Shown here: in pieces, positions 26,400 through 35,303 of the stretch
Numbering within the stretch: the stretch's first letter is position 1
How the letters are laid out: every line of letters begins with the position of its first letter
Origin: Phycisphaerales bacterium
Lineage (GTDB): Bacteria > Planctomycetota > Phycisphaerae > Phycisphaerales > UBA1924
Direction: 5' to 3'
Assembly: GCA_035627955.1 (NCBI GenBank)
Contig: DASPKU010000007.1
Coordinates: 124,001 to 188,000 of the forward strand
DNA length: 64,000 nucleotides
Translations under genes and position numbers: made by a program
The notes under the pieces: generated by a model
Told to the model about the DNA's origin: nothing
Databases searched by the model: none
Seen by the model: the letters and a program-made list of their open reading frames with translations, nothing else

Positions 26400-27284
26400 A
26401 TGACCCGCCTCCTGTCTCTGCTGTCGGTTGTCCTCGTCGTTGTCCTTGCGTTCGGCGCTGGTGGCTGCGCCGGGCGACGCGTGCCCGAGGGCACGCACAG
26501 CGCGACCTACGAGGGCTCGAAGGTCGCGTACGAGGTCCGCGGGCGCGGCCAGCCGGCGATCGTGTTCGTGCACGGGTGGGCCAGCCGCGGCTCGTTCTGG
26601 GAAGCCCAGATGAACGACCCGGGGCTGCGCGACCGCTTCACGCTGATCGCGGTCGACCTGCCGGGGCACGGCGGCAGCGACAAGCCCGACAGCAGCTACA
26701 CGATGGACTCGCAGGCCGGCGCCGTGGCGGCGGTGATGCAGGACGGGGGCGTCGCGCAGGCGGTGCTCGTCGGGCACAGCAATGGCACGCCGCTGGTGCG
26801 GCAGTTCTACCGCCGTTTCCCGGAGAAGACGCTCGGCCTGGTGGTGGTCGATGGCGCACTGCGGCCGATGCTCGCGCCCGAGATGATGGACCAGTTCCTC
26901 CAGCCCTTGCGCGGCCCGGAGTACCGCACGTGGATCGACCAGTTCCTCACGCCGATGCTCGCCCCGATGAAGGACCCCGCCATGCGCGAACGGGTGAAGG
27001 CGTCGATGGCGGCGACGCCGCAGAACGTGATGGTCCGCACGATGGAGGCCGCGGCTGACCCGTCGATCTGGACCGAAGACCCGATCAAGGTGCCGGTGCT
27101 CGCGGTGATGGCGAAGTCGCCGTTCTGGACCGAGGGGTACCGCACGCACGTGGAGGGGCTGGTTCCCGACCTCGAGTACCACACGTGGGAGGGCGTGTCG
27201 CACTTCCTGATGATGGACGAGCCCGCGCGGTTCAACCAGCTGCTGCGGGAGTGGGTCGAGCGCGAGGTCCCGCGGCCGAAGTGA
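26400..27284 (+). CDS. Alpha/beta hydrolase, predicted lipoprotein
   Basis: A 294-residue hydrolase of the alpha/beta fold. It begins with a hydrophobic signal and lipobox GAGGC (Cys near residue 22), so it is probably anchored at the membrane surface. Visible elements are the oxyanion HGW (VFVHGWASRG), the strand VDLPGHGGSDKP, the nucleophile elbow GHSNG with catalytic Ser near residue 127, an acid in the VPVLAVMAKSPFW region and the catalytic His in EGVSHFLMMDEP near 262. This layout suits esterases, lipases or haloalkane-type hydrolases; the substrate is unknown. GGGAG lies 9 nt before the ATG. Confidence 0.85.
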   Translation: MTRLLSLLSVVLVVVLAFGAGGCAGRRVPEGTHSATYEGSKVAYEVRGRGQPAIVFVHGWASRGSFWEAQMNDPGLRDRFTLIAVDLPGHGGSDKPDSSYTMDSQAGAVAAVMQDGGVAQAVLVGHSNGTPLVRQFYRRFPEKTLGLVVVDGALRPMLAPEMMDQFLQPLRGPEYRTWIDQFLTPMLAPMKDPAMRERVKASMAATPQNVMVRTMEAAADPSIWTEDPIKVPVLAVMAKSPFWTEGYRTHVEGLVPDLEYHTWEGVSHFLMMDEPARFNQLLREWVEREVPRPK

Positions 27285-27326
27285 TGAGCGAACCCGCGGC
27301 GCTCACCGCGGCTTGCAAACCGGCAC

Positions 27327-28142
27327 CTACTTCACCGTCCCGGGAACCATCCCCACCGGCACGCCCGCCTGCTCGTTGGGCGGGCCGGGCATGAACGGGA
27401 TGTGCTCCCACCACTTCTTGCCGCGGTTGAAGACGGGGTAGACGTACACGCTGCGGGCGGCGAAGAGGTTCTGGTTCGACCCGTACCACGAGAGCCACAG
27501 GGCGCGGTCGATGCCGAAGTCCTGGCCGGTGAGCGTGCGGAGCGAGGCCTGGGCGTTGCGGTTGACCGCGAGGTTCTCGTCGGCGAGGGCCTTGATCAGC
27601 GCCTCCACCACGCGGTTCTCGGGGTACTGCCCCAGAGCGCTCGCGGCCTCCATGCGCACGCCCGGCTCGGTCTCCTTCTCCACGTCGAGGCGCGCCATCA
27701 GGGGCTCGATCGCGGCGGTGCTGTGGATGCGCTGGAGGGCGCGGGTGGCCTCGGTGCGGACCATCGGGTCTTCATCGCTCAGGCGCTCGATGAGCAGCGG
27801 CGCGTGCTCGGGAGCGCCGTGAGTGCCCAGCCCGCGGGCCGCGGCGGCGCGGACGCCCGGGTCGGTGTCCTTCACGTTGTCCACAAACAGTTGGATATAC
27901 ACCGGCTCGCCCGCGAAGGGGGCGTTGGCGAGCAGCAGCGTGCCGCGGTAACGCTTATCAGGGTCATAGGGGTCCACGGCCCACTTGGCCGCGTCAGCAG
28001 GGCTGGGCGGGGCGAAAGCCTCGAGCACGCTCTTGGCGCCGGGCTTCATCTCGACGCCGATGGCCTCGCAACCGGTGAGTGTCGCGGCGCTGGCGAGCAG
28101 CAGAAGGGTGGGCACGAGGAGCAGGAGCCGGCGGTGCTGCAT
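27327..28142 (-). CDS. HEAT-repeat lipoprotein
   Basis: A 271-residue protein with a lipoprotein signal (LTGC, Cys near residue 25). From about residue 90 it carries HEAT/PBS-lyase type repeats: VRAAAARGLGTHGAPEHAPL, VRTEATRALQRIHSTAAIEP, VRMEAASALGQYPENRVVEA, and an AVNRNAQASLRTLTGQDFG unit. Such repeats make protein-binding surfaces. The C-terminal 60 residues (ALWLSWYGSNQNLFAARSVY and following) are not repeats. A partner is not evident. A TATACT box lies 8 nt before the ATG. Confidence 0.82.
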   Translation of the reverse strand: MQHRRLLLLVPTLLLLASAATLTGCEAIGVEMKPGAKSVLEAFAPPSPADAAKWAVDPYDPDKRYRGTLLLANAPFAGEPVYIQLFVDNVKDTDPGVRAAAARGLGTHGAPEHAPLLIERLSDEDPMVRTEATRALQRIHSTAAIEPLMARLDVEKETEPGVRMEAASALGQYPENRVVEALIKALADENLAVNRNAQASLRTLTGQDFGIDRALWLSWYGSNQNLFAARSVYVYPVFNRGKKWWEHIPFMPGPPNEQAGVPVGMVPGTVK

Positions 28143-28150
28143 GGGCCGCG

Positions 28151-28156
28151 AGTATA
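28151..28156 (-). promoter_or_regulatory. -10 box TATACT of the HEAT lipoprotein gene
   Basis: On the minus strand TATACT ends 8 nt before the ATG at 28142, predicting a leaderless or nearly leaderless mRNA. Confidence 0.5.
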
Positions 28157-28196
28157 CGGACGGGCGGGTGTGACTGCCGACCCGCCGTCACGCTAC

Positions 28197-29000
28197 TTAC
28201 TGCCGCAGGGCCATGGGCGGCCCGAGCAACTCCTGGAGCACGATCGCCCGCCGGATTTCCCGGGGGTTGAGCACCAGGTCACGCCGCCCGATCGGGCGGG
28301 CGGCCTGCGGCTTGGCAGGCGCGGGCTCAGGCTCGCTCGTGCCGCGCACGGCGGCGGCCCGCTGCTCAATCGCCTCGACGGCGGCGCGGGTCTTGGCCTC
28401 GGCCTCGCGGTTGGCGACCTCGCGACGCTCGTTGCGGCGGCGGGAGTCGCGAGCCGTGCGGTCCCGCTCGGCCGATTCACGCTGCTTGTTCGCGGCTTCC
28501 ACACGGGCCTGGCGCTCGCGGTTCTGCTGCACCCGCTGCTGACGTTCGGACTCGGCCTTAACCCGCCGGGCCGACTCCCCGCCTTCCTTGGAGGGCATGG
28601 CCGTGGGCGTCGGACGCGTGGTCCGCTCGGGCATGGGACGCGGTTCAGGCATCCGCTGGGGCGCGGGCTGGGGCGGCGGGGGCACCGTGATTGCCCCACC
28701 GGCGGCGGCGCGCCGGCGGCGGAGTTCCTCGATCTGCGCCCGCCGCTTCGCGGCCATCTCCTCCAGCGTGGCCCGGGCCGACTGCTGGGCCTGCACCTGC
28801 GGGGGGAGCGTGGGGGTCTCGACAGGGGCGCCCGCCCGCGGGCCGGTGCGGAGGGCGTCGAGCTCGGCCTGCTCCTTGCGGCGCTGGCGCTCGCGCTTCT
28901 CGGCCTGTTCGCGCATAGCCGTGACGATCTTCACGATCAGCGAGCTGAGCGCGATTAAGATCACGAGGACCAGATGCCAGTTGATGTTGAGGTTGTTCAC
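28197..29000 (-). CDS. Membrane-anchored coiled-coil protein, unknown function
   Basis: A 267-residue protein with one N-terminal membrane segment (LVLVILIALSSLIVKIVTAM, residues 10-29), then a highly charged helical region rich in Arg, Glu, Gln and Ala, a Pro-rich linker around 105-130, and a further Arg/Glu coiled coil. The C-terminal NPREIRRAIVLQELLGPPMA is a short conserved-looking motif that I associate with planctomycete envelope proteins of unknown role. The start is GTG 29000, with TATAAT 8 nt away. It probably faces the cytoplasm, because the basic residues follow the membrane segment. Confidence 0.7.
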   Translation of the reverse strand: MNNLNINWHLVLVILIALSSLIVKIVTAMREQAEKRERQRRKEQAELDALRTGPRAGAPVETPTLPPQVQAQQSARATLEEMAAKRRAQIEELRRRRAAAGGAITVPPPPQPAPQRMPEPRPMPERTTRPTPTAMPSKEGGESARRVKAESERQQRVQQNRERQARVEAANKQRESAERDRTARDSRRRNERREVANREAEAKTRAAVEAIEQRAAAVRGTSEPEPAPAKPQAARPIGRRDLVLNPREIRRAIVLQELLGPPMALRQ

Positions 29001-29008
29001 GCCGCCCG

Positions 29009-29014
29009 ATTATA
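29009..29014 (-). promoter_or_regulatory. -10 box TATAAT of the coiled-coil membrane protein gene
   Basis: TATAAT on the minus strand ends 8 nt before GTG 29000 and overlaps the stop codon of the ABC ATPase gene upstream, so this gene can be transcribed on its own. Confidence 0.5.
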
Positions 29015-29789
29015 CGGGACGGGCGGGCACGAGCACCCCGGGGTGGTCGGGGGCGGCGGGGTCGATCAGCCGCTGGAAGGTGACGCCGTAGACCCGCTGG
29101 AGCAGCTCGGGGGTGAGCACGTCGCGCGTGGGCCCGCCCGCGGCCACCCTGCCGCTCGAATCGAGCACCACCACTCGGTTGGCATACCGCGTAACAAGGC
29201 TCAGATCATGCAGGACGACGACGACGCCGGAGCCCTTGGCCGCGAGGTCGCGGAGCACGTCCATGGTGCGGAGGGCGTGGCTGGGGTCCATGGCCGAGAC
29301 AGGCTCATCCGCGATGAGGTACTGGGGGCCCGGGTGGCCTTCAAGCTGAGCGAGGGCGCGGGCGACCGTGACGCGCTGCTGCTGGCCGGCGCTCAGCTGC
29401 CCGAAGAGATCGCCGGCGCGATCGGCGATGTCGAGCTTCGCGAGAGCCTGGGGCACGAGCGCGTCGGCCCCCCCCTCGCCCGCGCCGTAGCGGCCCAGAC
29501 GCACGACCTCCGCGGCGGTGAAGGGGAACGCGACCTGACTGTGCTGGGGGACGTAGGCCATCAGCTTCGCGCGCTCGCGGTCAGGGATTGATGCGACGGC
29601 ACGCTCGCCGAGCGTGACGCGTCCATCGGCGGGCCGCACCAGGCCGAGCAGCAGCCGCAGGAGCGTGCTCTTGCCCGCGCCGTTGGGGCCGATGAGGGCG
29701 GTGACCACGCCCGCCGGGAACTCGGCCGTGACGCCCTGGAGCACCGTGCGGCGCGGGTAGCTGAAGTGAACGTCGCTGGCCGCGAGCAT
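29010..29789 (-). CDS. ABC transporter ATP-binding protein (haem/iron-siderophore type, HmuV/FecE-like)
   Basis: A 259-residue ATPase with Walker [12 protein letters not shown] near residue 37, the Q-loop region [13 protein letters not shown], the signature [15 protein letters not shown] near 140, Walker [14 protein letters not shown] and switch His in VVLHDLSLV. The [20 protein letters not shown] region and the spacing match the importers of haem, iron-siderophore and cobalamin. The permease and binding protein are not adjacent. The binding lipoprotein at 10766 could be a partner at a distance, but that is speculation. The start at 29789 is the first Met of the domain. Confidence 0.88.
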   Translation of the reverse strand: MLAASDVHFSYPRRTVLQGVTAEFPAGVVTALIGPNGAGKSTLLRLLLGLVRPADGRVTLGERAVASIPDRERAKLMAYVPQHSQVAFPFTAAEVVRLGRYGAGEGGADALVPQALAKLDIADRAGDLFGQLSAGQQQRVTVARALAQLEGHPGPQYLIADEPVSAMDPSHALRTMDVLRDLAAKGSGVVVVLHDLSLVTRYANRVVVLDSSGRVAAGGPTRDVLTPELLQRVYGVTFQRLIDPAAPDHPGVLVPARPV

Positions 29790-29794
29790 GGGCA

Positions 29795-29846
29795 AGCCTA
29801 GGGTGCGGAACCGCCGCTCAACGGACCCGGCGGGCGTCTGTACACT
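29795..29846. promoter_or_regulatory. Divergent -10 boxes between the ABC ATPase and a small membrane protein
   Basis: On the minus strand TAGGCT (29800-29795) ends 5 nt before the ATPase ATG. On the plus strand TACACT (29841-29846) ends 6 nt before the ATG at 29853. Both fit leaderless starts. Confidence 0.45.
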
Positions 29847-29852
29847 GCGACC

Positions 29853-29999
29853 ATGCTTACAACCACCATGGCGCAAGCCCAGCGGCCCGCGGGGGACTCC
29901 GAGTTTGCGGTCTCCCAGCACATGGGCAAGATCGTCGGCGTTCTGCTGATCGTCATCATTGTGCTGTTCGTCGTTCAGAAGGTGAAGGGCAAGAAGTGA
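29853..29999 (+). CDS. Small single-span membrane protein (48 aa)
   Basis: A short gene encoding a soluble N-terminus ([20 protein letters not shown]), one membrane helix ([16 protein letters not shown]) and a basic tail KVKGKK, giving an N-outside topology. A TACACT box lies 6 nt before the ATG, and its TGA overlaps the GTG start of the next gene (GTGA at 29996-29999), a translational coupling arrangement. These features support a real gene despite its size. Function is unknown. Confidence 0.7.
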   Translation: MLTTTMAQAQRPAGDSEFAVSQHMGKIVGVLLIVIIVLFVVQKVKGKK

Positions 30000-30925
30000 C
30001 GACTGGCCCGCGCGTGGTCATCGCGGGGGGCAGCGGCTTTCTGGGCCTCTCGCTCGCGCGTCACCTCAGCGGCAAGGGCTACGGCGTCACCATCCTCTCG
30101 CGGAGCGTGCTGCGCCCCGGCCCGTGGCGGCACGAGGTGTGGGACGCCCGCACGGTCGGAACGTGGGCCGCAGCCCTCGACGGCGCCGACGCCTTGGTCA
30201 ACCTCGTCGGCCGCACGGTCGACTGCATCAAGACGCCCGACCACTGCGATGAGATCCTCCGCTCGCGCGTGGAGGCGACGCGCGTGCTGGGGCAGGCACT
30301 CCGCGAGCGCGGCAAGTTTCCCAGCGTCTGGGTGCAGATGAGCACCGCCCACATCTACGGCGATCCGCCCGAGGCCGTGTGCGACGAGGACAGCGCGTTC
30401 GGCTACGGCCTTGCGCCCACGGTCGGGCGCGCGTGGGAAGAGGCGTTCGAGCAGGCCCTGCCGCTGGGCACGCGCGGGGTCGTGTTACGTACCAGCTTCG
30501 TGCTCGGGCGCAACGGCGGCGCCCTCACCAAGCTCGCACGCCTGGCGCGCCTGGGCCTGGGCGGCCACACCGGGCACGGCCGCCAAGGCATGAGCTGGAT
30601 CCACGAGGCGGACATGAACGCGCTGTTTGAGCGGGCGATCGACCGCCCCGCCATGGAGGGCGTGTACATCGCCACCGCCCCGCACCCGGTGAGCAACCGC
30701 GAGTTCATGCGCGAGCTGCGCCGGGCCGTGCGGATGCCCATCGGCCTGCCCGCGCCGGCGTTCCTGGTCCGGCTGGGCGCACCGCTGGTGATGCGGACCG
30801 ACCCCGAGCTGGCCCTCTACGGGCGGTACTGCGTCTCCCGTCGCCTCCGCGAGGAGGGGTTCCAGTTTCTGTTCCCGACACTCCAGTCGGCGCTGGGGGA
30901 CCTCTTCTCACCCGGGCCGCGGTGA
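29996..30925 (+). CDS. TIGR01777 family NAD-dependent epimerase/dehydratase-like protein (YfcH-like)
   Basis: A 309-residue extended SDR protein. The NAD(P) loop is [16 protein letters not shown] near the start. Further family marks are [20 protein letters not shown], the [14 protein letters not shown] strand, and a C-terminal DUF1731 segment ([20 protein letters not shown]-like region, here [14 protein letters not shown]) followed by [15 protein letters not shown]. The family is widespread and its reaction is unknown. Start GTG overlaps the upstream stop by 4 bp. Confidence 0.88.
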   Translation: MTTGPRVVIAGGSGFLGLSLARHLSGKGYGVTILSRSVLRPGPWRHEVWDARTVGTWAAALDGADALVNLVGRTVDCIKTPDHCDEILRSRVEATRVLGQALRERGKFPSVWVQMSTAHIYGDPPEAVCDEDSAFGYGLAPTVGRAWEEAFEQALPLGTRGVVLRTSFVLGRNGGALTKLARLARLGLGGHTGHGRQGMSWIHEADMNALFERAIDRPAMEGVYIATAPHPVSNREFMRELRRAVRMPIGLPAPAFLVRLGAPLVMRTDPELALYGRYCVSRRLREEGFQFLFPTLQSALGDLFSPGPR

Positions 30926-30955
30926 AACGGATGGTGTCCAGCGGCATTGTCGCGG

Positions 30956-30961
30956 TAGACT
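30956..30961 (+). promoter_or_regulatory. -10 box TAGACT before the ankyrin gene
   Basis: TAGACT lies 17 nt before the ATG at 30979, with GCGGAGG between them as a ribosome site. The same hexamer precedes the genes at 50384 and 53040. Confidence 0.4.
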
Positions 30962-30978
30962 GGCGCGCGGAGGCCACC

Positions 30979-31497
30979 ATGAACGAAGGCGACGAGTTCC
31001 TCAAGAAGCTGCCCGACTCCCACAAGCGCCGCCTGCTCATCCTGCGGGTGAAGAAGGCGGACGCCGAGCAGGTGAACGAGGTGCTGTCGTGGGGGGCTGA
31101 CCCCAACTGGTGCACCAAGGGCGGCACGCCCGCGATCATCCGTCTCGTGCGCAACTTCACCGTGATGGCCGACGTGGTCGAGGTGCTGCTGCGGTACGGC
31201 GCCGACCCCAACGCCCGCGACCCCATGGGGCTGCGGGCGATCGATTACGCCCGCATGCGGCTGGCGAAGTTCGAGGGCAAGCCGCGGAAGACGCCGCGGC
31301 GGAGCCCGTCCCTGACCGCGGGCGGGGAGCTCAAGCTGAGCGAGCGGGAGTGGAAGTTCGTGGACCGGATGGAAGCCACCCACCCGGGCGCGGGCGAGAT
31401 GTACCTGCACGAGCGGCGCAAGGCGGCGGAGAAGGTGTTCGACAACCGCGGCAACCTCGAGAAGATCGTGGCGATGCTGGAGCCGCTGGCGGACTGA
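30979..31497 (+). CDS. Ankyrin-repeat protein
   Basis: A 172-residue soluble protein with ankyrin units: LILRVKKADAEQVNEVLSWG and ADPNWCTKGGTPAIIRLVRN, then VVEVLLRYGADPNARDPMGL followed by RAIDYARMRL. The C-terminal half is a basic linker and a helical region without repeats (SEREWKFVDRMEATHPGAGE). Ankyrin repeats bind proteins; the partner is unknown. ATG 30979 is chosen over an upstream frame start because GCGGAGG precedes it. A second ankyrin gene lies 660 bp downstream. Confidence 0.82.
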   Translation: MNEGDEFLKKLPDSHKRRLLILRVKKADAEQVNEVLSWGADPNWCTKGGTPAIIRLVRNFTVMADVVEVLLRYGADPNARDPMGLRAIDYARMRLAKFEGKPRKTPRRSPSLTAGGELKLSEREWKFVDRMEATHPGAGEMYLHERRKAAEKVFDNRGNLEKIVAMLEPLAD

Positions 31498-31522
31498 CGC
31501 TGGGGCGAACGAAGAGGACTCA

Positions 31523-32095
31523 ATGGCAACGACTGACCCCACCGACATCCTGCTTCGGCACGACGCCTGGGCCACCCGCACCGTCCTGCACCTGTGCGAG
31601 AAGCTCACCCGCGAGCAGTTCCACCAGAAGTTCCCCATCGGCCTGGGCTCGCTGCACGAGAACCTCACCCACATCATCAGCGCGACCCGCCGCTGGACCG
31701 ACCGCCTCGCCGGGCGCACGCCCCGCCCCATGCTGCACAGCGTGCCCAAGTACCCGCATATCCCCACCGAAGCCATGGACCGCACGCCCGCGGAGCTGCT
31801 GAAGCTGCTCGACGTAGCCGAGCGTGATCTCGCGGCCACCGTGCAGGCCAGCCGCGCCAGCCACTTCGCCGACACCGTCCACCTGGACTGGCCCGGCGAG
31901 GACGGCACCAAGAAGCGTTACACCTTCACGCACGGCGCGGTGATCGTGCACATCTGCACGCACGCGATGCACCACCGAGCCCAGTGCCTCAACATGCTCA
32001 AGCACCTGAGCGTGCCCGGCGTATCCGACAAGCTGCCCGACCCAAGCGTTACGGACTGGGTGGCGGAGGTGGAGACGCCGGCGGTGGTGGTGTGA
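31523..32095 (+). CDS. DinB-like (DUF664) putative metalloenzyme
   Basis: A 190-residue four-helix protein of the DinB/YfiT superfamily. The metal-binding His triad is visible as GSLHENLTHIISA (His near 50), and VHICTHAMHHRAQCLNML near 155. The N-terminus DILLRHDAWATRTVLHLCEK is typical. Related proteins act as thiol-dependent transferases (bacillithiol or mycothiol) or have unknown roles. It lies between two ankyrin genes. Confidence 0.87.
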   Translation: MATTDPTDILLRHDAWATRTVLHLCEKLTREQFHQKFPIGLGSLHENLTHIISATRRWTDRLAGRTPRPMLHSVPKYPHIPTEAMDRTPAELLKLLDVAERDLAATVQASRASHFADTVHLDWPGEDGTKKRYTFTHGAVIVHICTHAMHHRAQCLNMLKHLSVPGVSDKLPDPSVTDWVAEVETPAVVV

Positions 32096-32157
32096 GCACT
32101 GACCCGTCCGCTTCCGGGCCGACCAACCAAAGAGGTTCCAGCGTGAGGAAGACAGTC

Positions 32158-32903
32158 ATGAAGACGAAGAGCACCAAGGCAGCGGCCACCAATGCAGCCT
32201 CCACCAAGGCGAAGATGCCCGCCATCGACCCGGTGTACGACCTTTCGTCGCCGCAGTTCAACATTCGCAAGTACATCAAGGCCGGGCTGGACCCTGACGG
32301 GAATGGGACTGGCGGGTGGACGCCCCTGTACTTCGCGCAGATCAGGGGCGACTGGTGGGCGATCGGCGAACTTGTGCGCCGGGGCGCCTCCATCAAACCG
32401 CCGGGCGGGTTCGTAACTCCTGTCGCCGTCGAGGTGGGCTCGTGCGGTCCGCAGTGGCTGATGGAGCTCCTGCAAAGCCGCGGCATCGACTGGAACGTGC
32501 CGAACTGGGGCAGTTACTCCGCACTCATGCTCGCCGCCATGAATGGACGGTCGCGAACGTCAAGTTCCTGCTCGAGAACGGTGCTGACCCCAATCATCAG
32601 GGCCTCGGGAAGAGCACAGCCTTGCACGCCTGCGTCTTCGTGCATCAAACGTACGAGAAGGAAGAGCGGCGCACTGTGAATGCCGTGGCGAAGTGCATGC
32701 AACTCATCGTCGACCACGGCGGCCGGGTCGATCTAAAGGACGAGGACGGCCGCACGCCCGTCGACCTCGCGCTCACCATCGCGCGGAAGCGCAAGGGCCT
32801 TGGCTGGAGCGATCCACGCCTGAAGCCTCTCGGCATCACGACGCCTAAGCCCGCCGCGTCGTCGGCACGCGCGCGACCCAAAGCCCGCAAGTCATCCCGT
32901 TGA
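32158..32903 (+). pseudogene. Ankyrin-repeat protein gene with a frameshift
   Basis: The reading frame from ATG 32158 (ribosome site GAGG just upstream) encodes ankyrin units up to YSALMLAAMNG and then breaks at about 32544. The protein continues perfectly in another frame as WTVANVKFLLENGADPNHQG and further units (LIVDHGGRVDLKDEDGRTPV) to the stop at 32901-32903. Restoring one ATGG unit at 32542-32546 would rejoin the frames, so a 4-bp slippage, or a one-base sequencing error, explains the break. In frame it would be about 249 residues. An N-terminal Lys/Thr/Ala-rich stretch precedes the repeats. Confidence 0.75.
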
Positions 32904-32915
32904 GCCGAAGGTGCG

Positions 32916-33473
32916 TCAGCGCCCGCTTGGAATCGACCGCACCAGCCGCTGGAACTCCGCATTCCCCCGCAGCGAGTCCAGGTCGTGGTCCTGCAGGACC
33001 TGCTCCAGGTCCTTGAAGCCCGCGTCGATCGCCTTCGACAGCCACGACAGCGCCTCATCCTTGCGACCCAGCAGCGCACACGCGCACGCCGCGTTGTACA
33101 TCGCGTCGATCTTCAACGCAGGGTTCGGGATCTCCACCGCCTTGATGTGATGCGGGAGGGCCTGGGCCGGGTGACCGGTGACGTGCATGGAATAGCCGTA
33201 GCGGAAGTGCACGATCAGGGCGTCGTAGCCGGCGTCGATGGCCGCGCCGTACTCCGCCGCCGCCCGTTCGAAGTCCTGGGCGGCGAAGGCCTGGTGTCCG
33301 GCCACGGCGTGCTCGCGCGCTTTCGCCTCGTCGACCTTCACCGACGTGCGGAGCGGCACGGAAGCACTCGGGTGCTCCGGCGCACGCTCTGCGGGGCGGC
33401 CGGCGCACCCAGCCACAAGCCCGAGGCAAACCGCGACCAGCAAACCCGTGAGCAAACGCACACCCGTGTTCAT
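32916..33473 (-). CDS. TPR-like lipoprotein
   Basis: A 185-residue protein with a signal and lipobox LVAGC (Cys near 23). The mature part contains TPR-type helices: AVAGHQAFAAQDFERAAAEY, AALIVHFRYGYSMHVTGHPA-like segment (read as GYDALIVHFRYGYSMHVTGH), MYNAACACALLGRKDEALSW and FKDLEQVLQDHDLDSLRGNA. TPRs bind other proteins. A strong AGGAGG lies 8 nt before the ATG. It follows gpsA and a zinc-ribbon membrane gene on the same strand and may be the last gene of that operon. Confidence 0.8.
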   Translation of the reverse strand: MNTGVRLLTGLLVAVCLGLVAGCAGRPAERAPEHPSASVPLRTSVKVDEAKAREHAVAGHQAFAAQDFERAAAEYGAAIDAGYDALIVHFRYGYSMHVTGHPAQALPHHIKAVEIPNPALKIDAMYNAACACALLGRKDEALSWLSKAIDAGFKDLEQVLQDHDLDSLRGNAEFQRLVRSIPSGR

Positions 33474-33537
33474 GATCAGCCTCCTAGAACGCTCGACCAC
33501 ATCACCTGGACGCGCCGGCAGACACTTCCCGCCGCGA

Positions 33538-33945
33538 CTACAACCGCGGCAGCCACACGATACCGAAACGCGCCAGCAGCCCGAGCACCACCACGCCCCC
33601 AAGCAGCATCCCCACCCGCCGCAGCATCGACGCCGGTATCTCATACGGCACCTGCGCCGCCCGCTCCAGCCCGCACTCCGGGCACGTGCCCTCAAGGTTG
33701 TCGCGCATGTCGTACGCGCACCGCACGCACGCCTTACCCACCCGCGACTGGTAGTGAATGCGCTGGATGTTCTCAAGGATGACGAACAGGGCCGCGCCCG
33801 CGATCACCGCGACGCCGAGCCCCGGCAGAACGACCACCCACGTCGCCTTTGCCACCACCAGCACCAGCACCGCAAGCGGGATGGTCGCGATGGTGCACCA
33901 CAGCACCACCCGTATCCAGCCCTCGATCTCCAGCCGGTGCTTCAT
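33538..33945 (-). CDS. Membrane protein with a zinc ribbon
   Basis: A 135-residue protein with two or three membrane segments at the N-terminus (VVLWCTIATIPLAVLVLVVA, VVLPGLGVAVIAGAALFVIL), a cytoplasmic zinc ribbon CVRCAYDMRDN...CPECG near residue 75-95, and a last membrane helix (MLLGGVVVLGLLARFGIVW). The CxxCxYD...CPECG ribbon is frequent in planctomycetes. Its ATG overlaps the gpsA stop (ATGA), so the two are translated together. Function is unknown. Confidence 0.78.
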   Translation of the reverse strand: MKHRLEIEGWIRVVLWCTIATIPLAVLVLVVAKATWVVVLPGLGVAVIAGAALFVILENIQRIHYQSRVGKACVRCAYDMRDNLEGTCPECGLERAAQVPYEIPASMLRRVGMLLGGVVVLGLLARFGIVWLPRL

Positions 33946-35066
33946 CCCACCTTCTCGGCCTTCATCTCCCGCGCCATCAGCTGCCCGATGGCCTCAATCG
34001 GGTCCATGCCCTCGAACAGCACCGCGTGCACCGCGCTCGTGATCGGCATGTCCACGCGGTACTTCCGCGCCAGCTCCATCACCGACTTCGTCGTCGCCAC
34101 ACCCTCGACGACGTACGGCGAGGTCCGCAGGTAGTCCGCCAGCTTCACGCCCTTCCCCAACGCCTCGCCGCACGAGCGGTTACGGCCCTCGGGCGAGAAG
34201 CAGGTGGTCGCCAGGTCACCCACGCCCGCGATGCCGAAGAACGTGTCATGCTGCGCCCCCATCGCCAGCCCCAGCCGCGCGATCTCCGCCAGCCCCCGCG
34301 CCAGCAGCGCACTCTTGGCGTTGTTGCCCGCCTGCAGGCCGTCAACGATCCCCGCCGCGATCGCGATCACGTTCTTCACCGCACCTGCGAGCTCCACGCC
34401 CAGCATGTCCGGGTTGGTATAGATCCGCATCCACGAGTTGCCGAACAGGCACTGCACCTCGCGCGCAAACGCAAGGTCATCGCTTGCCGCGATCATGGCC
34501 GCGGGCAGGCACCGTGACAGCTCCGCCGCGATCGTCGGCCCCGACAGACACGCGTACCGCCGCGGCCTCGCGTCCGGGTTGTCCTTCCCCGTCTGCCGCA
34601 GCACATCGGACACCACCTGCGTCGGCCGCAGCAGCGTCATGTTCTCGATGCCCTTCGCGACGCTCAGCACCCCCGCCCCCGCGGGCACGTGCGGCGAGAG
34701 GCGCGTCCACACATCGCGGATGTACTGCACGGGGATCGCCGACACGATCAGGGAGGCGTCCGCCACCGCCGCGTCATCCCTGAGCACCACCTCCACCTCA
34801 TCAGGCAGCCGGAACCCCTCCAGACGGGGGCTCTTGCGCGTCTGGGACAAACGCCCCAGTTCGACATCATCGTGCCCCCACAGCTTCACCCGAACCGGGC
34901 GGCACAACGGCCTGCCCCCCGAGGGCTCCACGTCCGTCGGCACCGGCCCCGTCCCCCCCGCCGCCAGCAGCCCCGCGCACACCAGCCCCATCTGCCCCGG
35001 GCCCAGCACCGTCACCACCGGACGGTCATCATTCTGCGAACTCGCGCGGCCTTTGCGCTGGGCCAT
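33942..35066 (-). CDS. gpsA: Glycerol-3-phosphate dehydrogenase [NAD(P)+]
   Basis: Makes glycerol 3-phosphate for phospholipid synthesis from dihydroxyacetone phosphate. The Rossmann loop is LGPGQMGLVCAGLL near residue 20, where most homologues have GxGxWGxA, and is followed by an insertion of about 25 residues rich in Pro and Arg before the next strand KLWGHDD. Later marks are SGPTIAAEL, the catalytic Lys in GVELAGAVKNVIAIAAGI, and KSALLARGLAEIARLG, AGVGDLATTC and ITSAVHAVLFEG. The protein has 374 residues against the usual 330-340 because of the insertion and a 15-residue N-terminal extension. It heads an operon with two membrane-linked genes. Confidence 0.94.
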   Translation of the reverse strand: MAQRKGRASSQNDDRPVVTVLGPGQMGLVCAGLLAAGGTGPVPTDVEPSGGRPLCRPVRVKLWGHDDVELGRLSQTRKSPRLEGFRLPDEVEVVLRDDAAVADASLIVSAIPVQYIRDVWTRLSPHVPAGAGVLSVAKGIENMTLLRPTQVVSDVLRQTGKDNPDARPRRYACLSGPTIAAELSRCLPAAMIAASDDLAFAREVQCLFGNSWMRIYTNPDMLGVELAGAVKNVIAIAAGIVDGLQAGNNAKSALLARGLAEIARLGLAMGAQHDTFFGIAGVGDLATTCFSPEGRNRSCGEALGKGVKLADYLRTSPYVVEGVATTKSVMELARKYRVDMPITSAVHAVLFEGMDPIEAIGQLMAREMKAEKVG

Positions 35067-35303
35067 GGTCAGGCTTCCTGTTGAGGGGAGGGCGCGCCCG
35101 CCCTTGAAGACACCCCGATCAAAACCCGGCTCGAACCGGCTGATGGGGCAGGGCGTAATGGTACCGGTCGCCCGCCCGCGCCGTCGGTATCCCCATCCAC
35201 AGGACACCGGCGGCGGAGGTTGCGATACTGTTAGCCCCCCGCGGCCTTCTCGCCGCGGCCTGTAGTTCCTCTGGTTCATGGATCGACTGGAGCAGCCCCG
35301 ATC

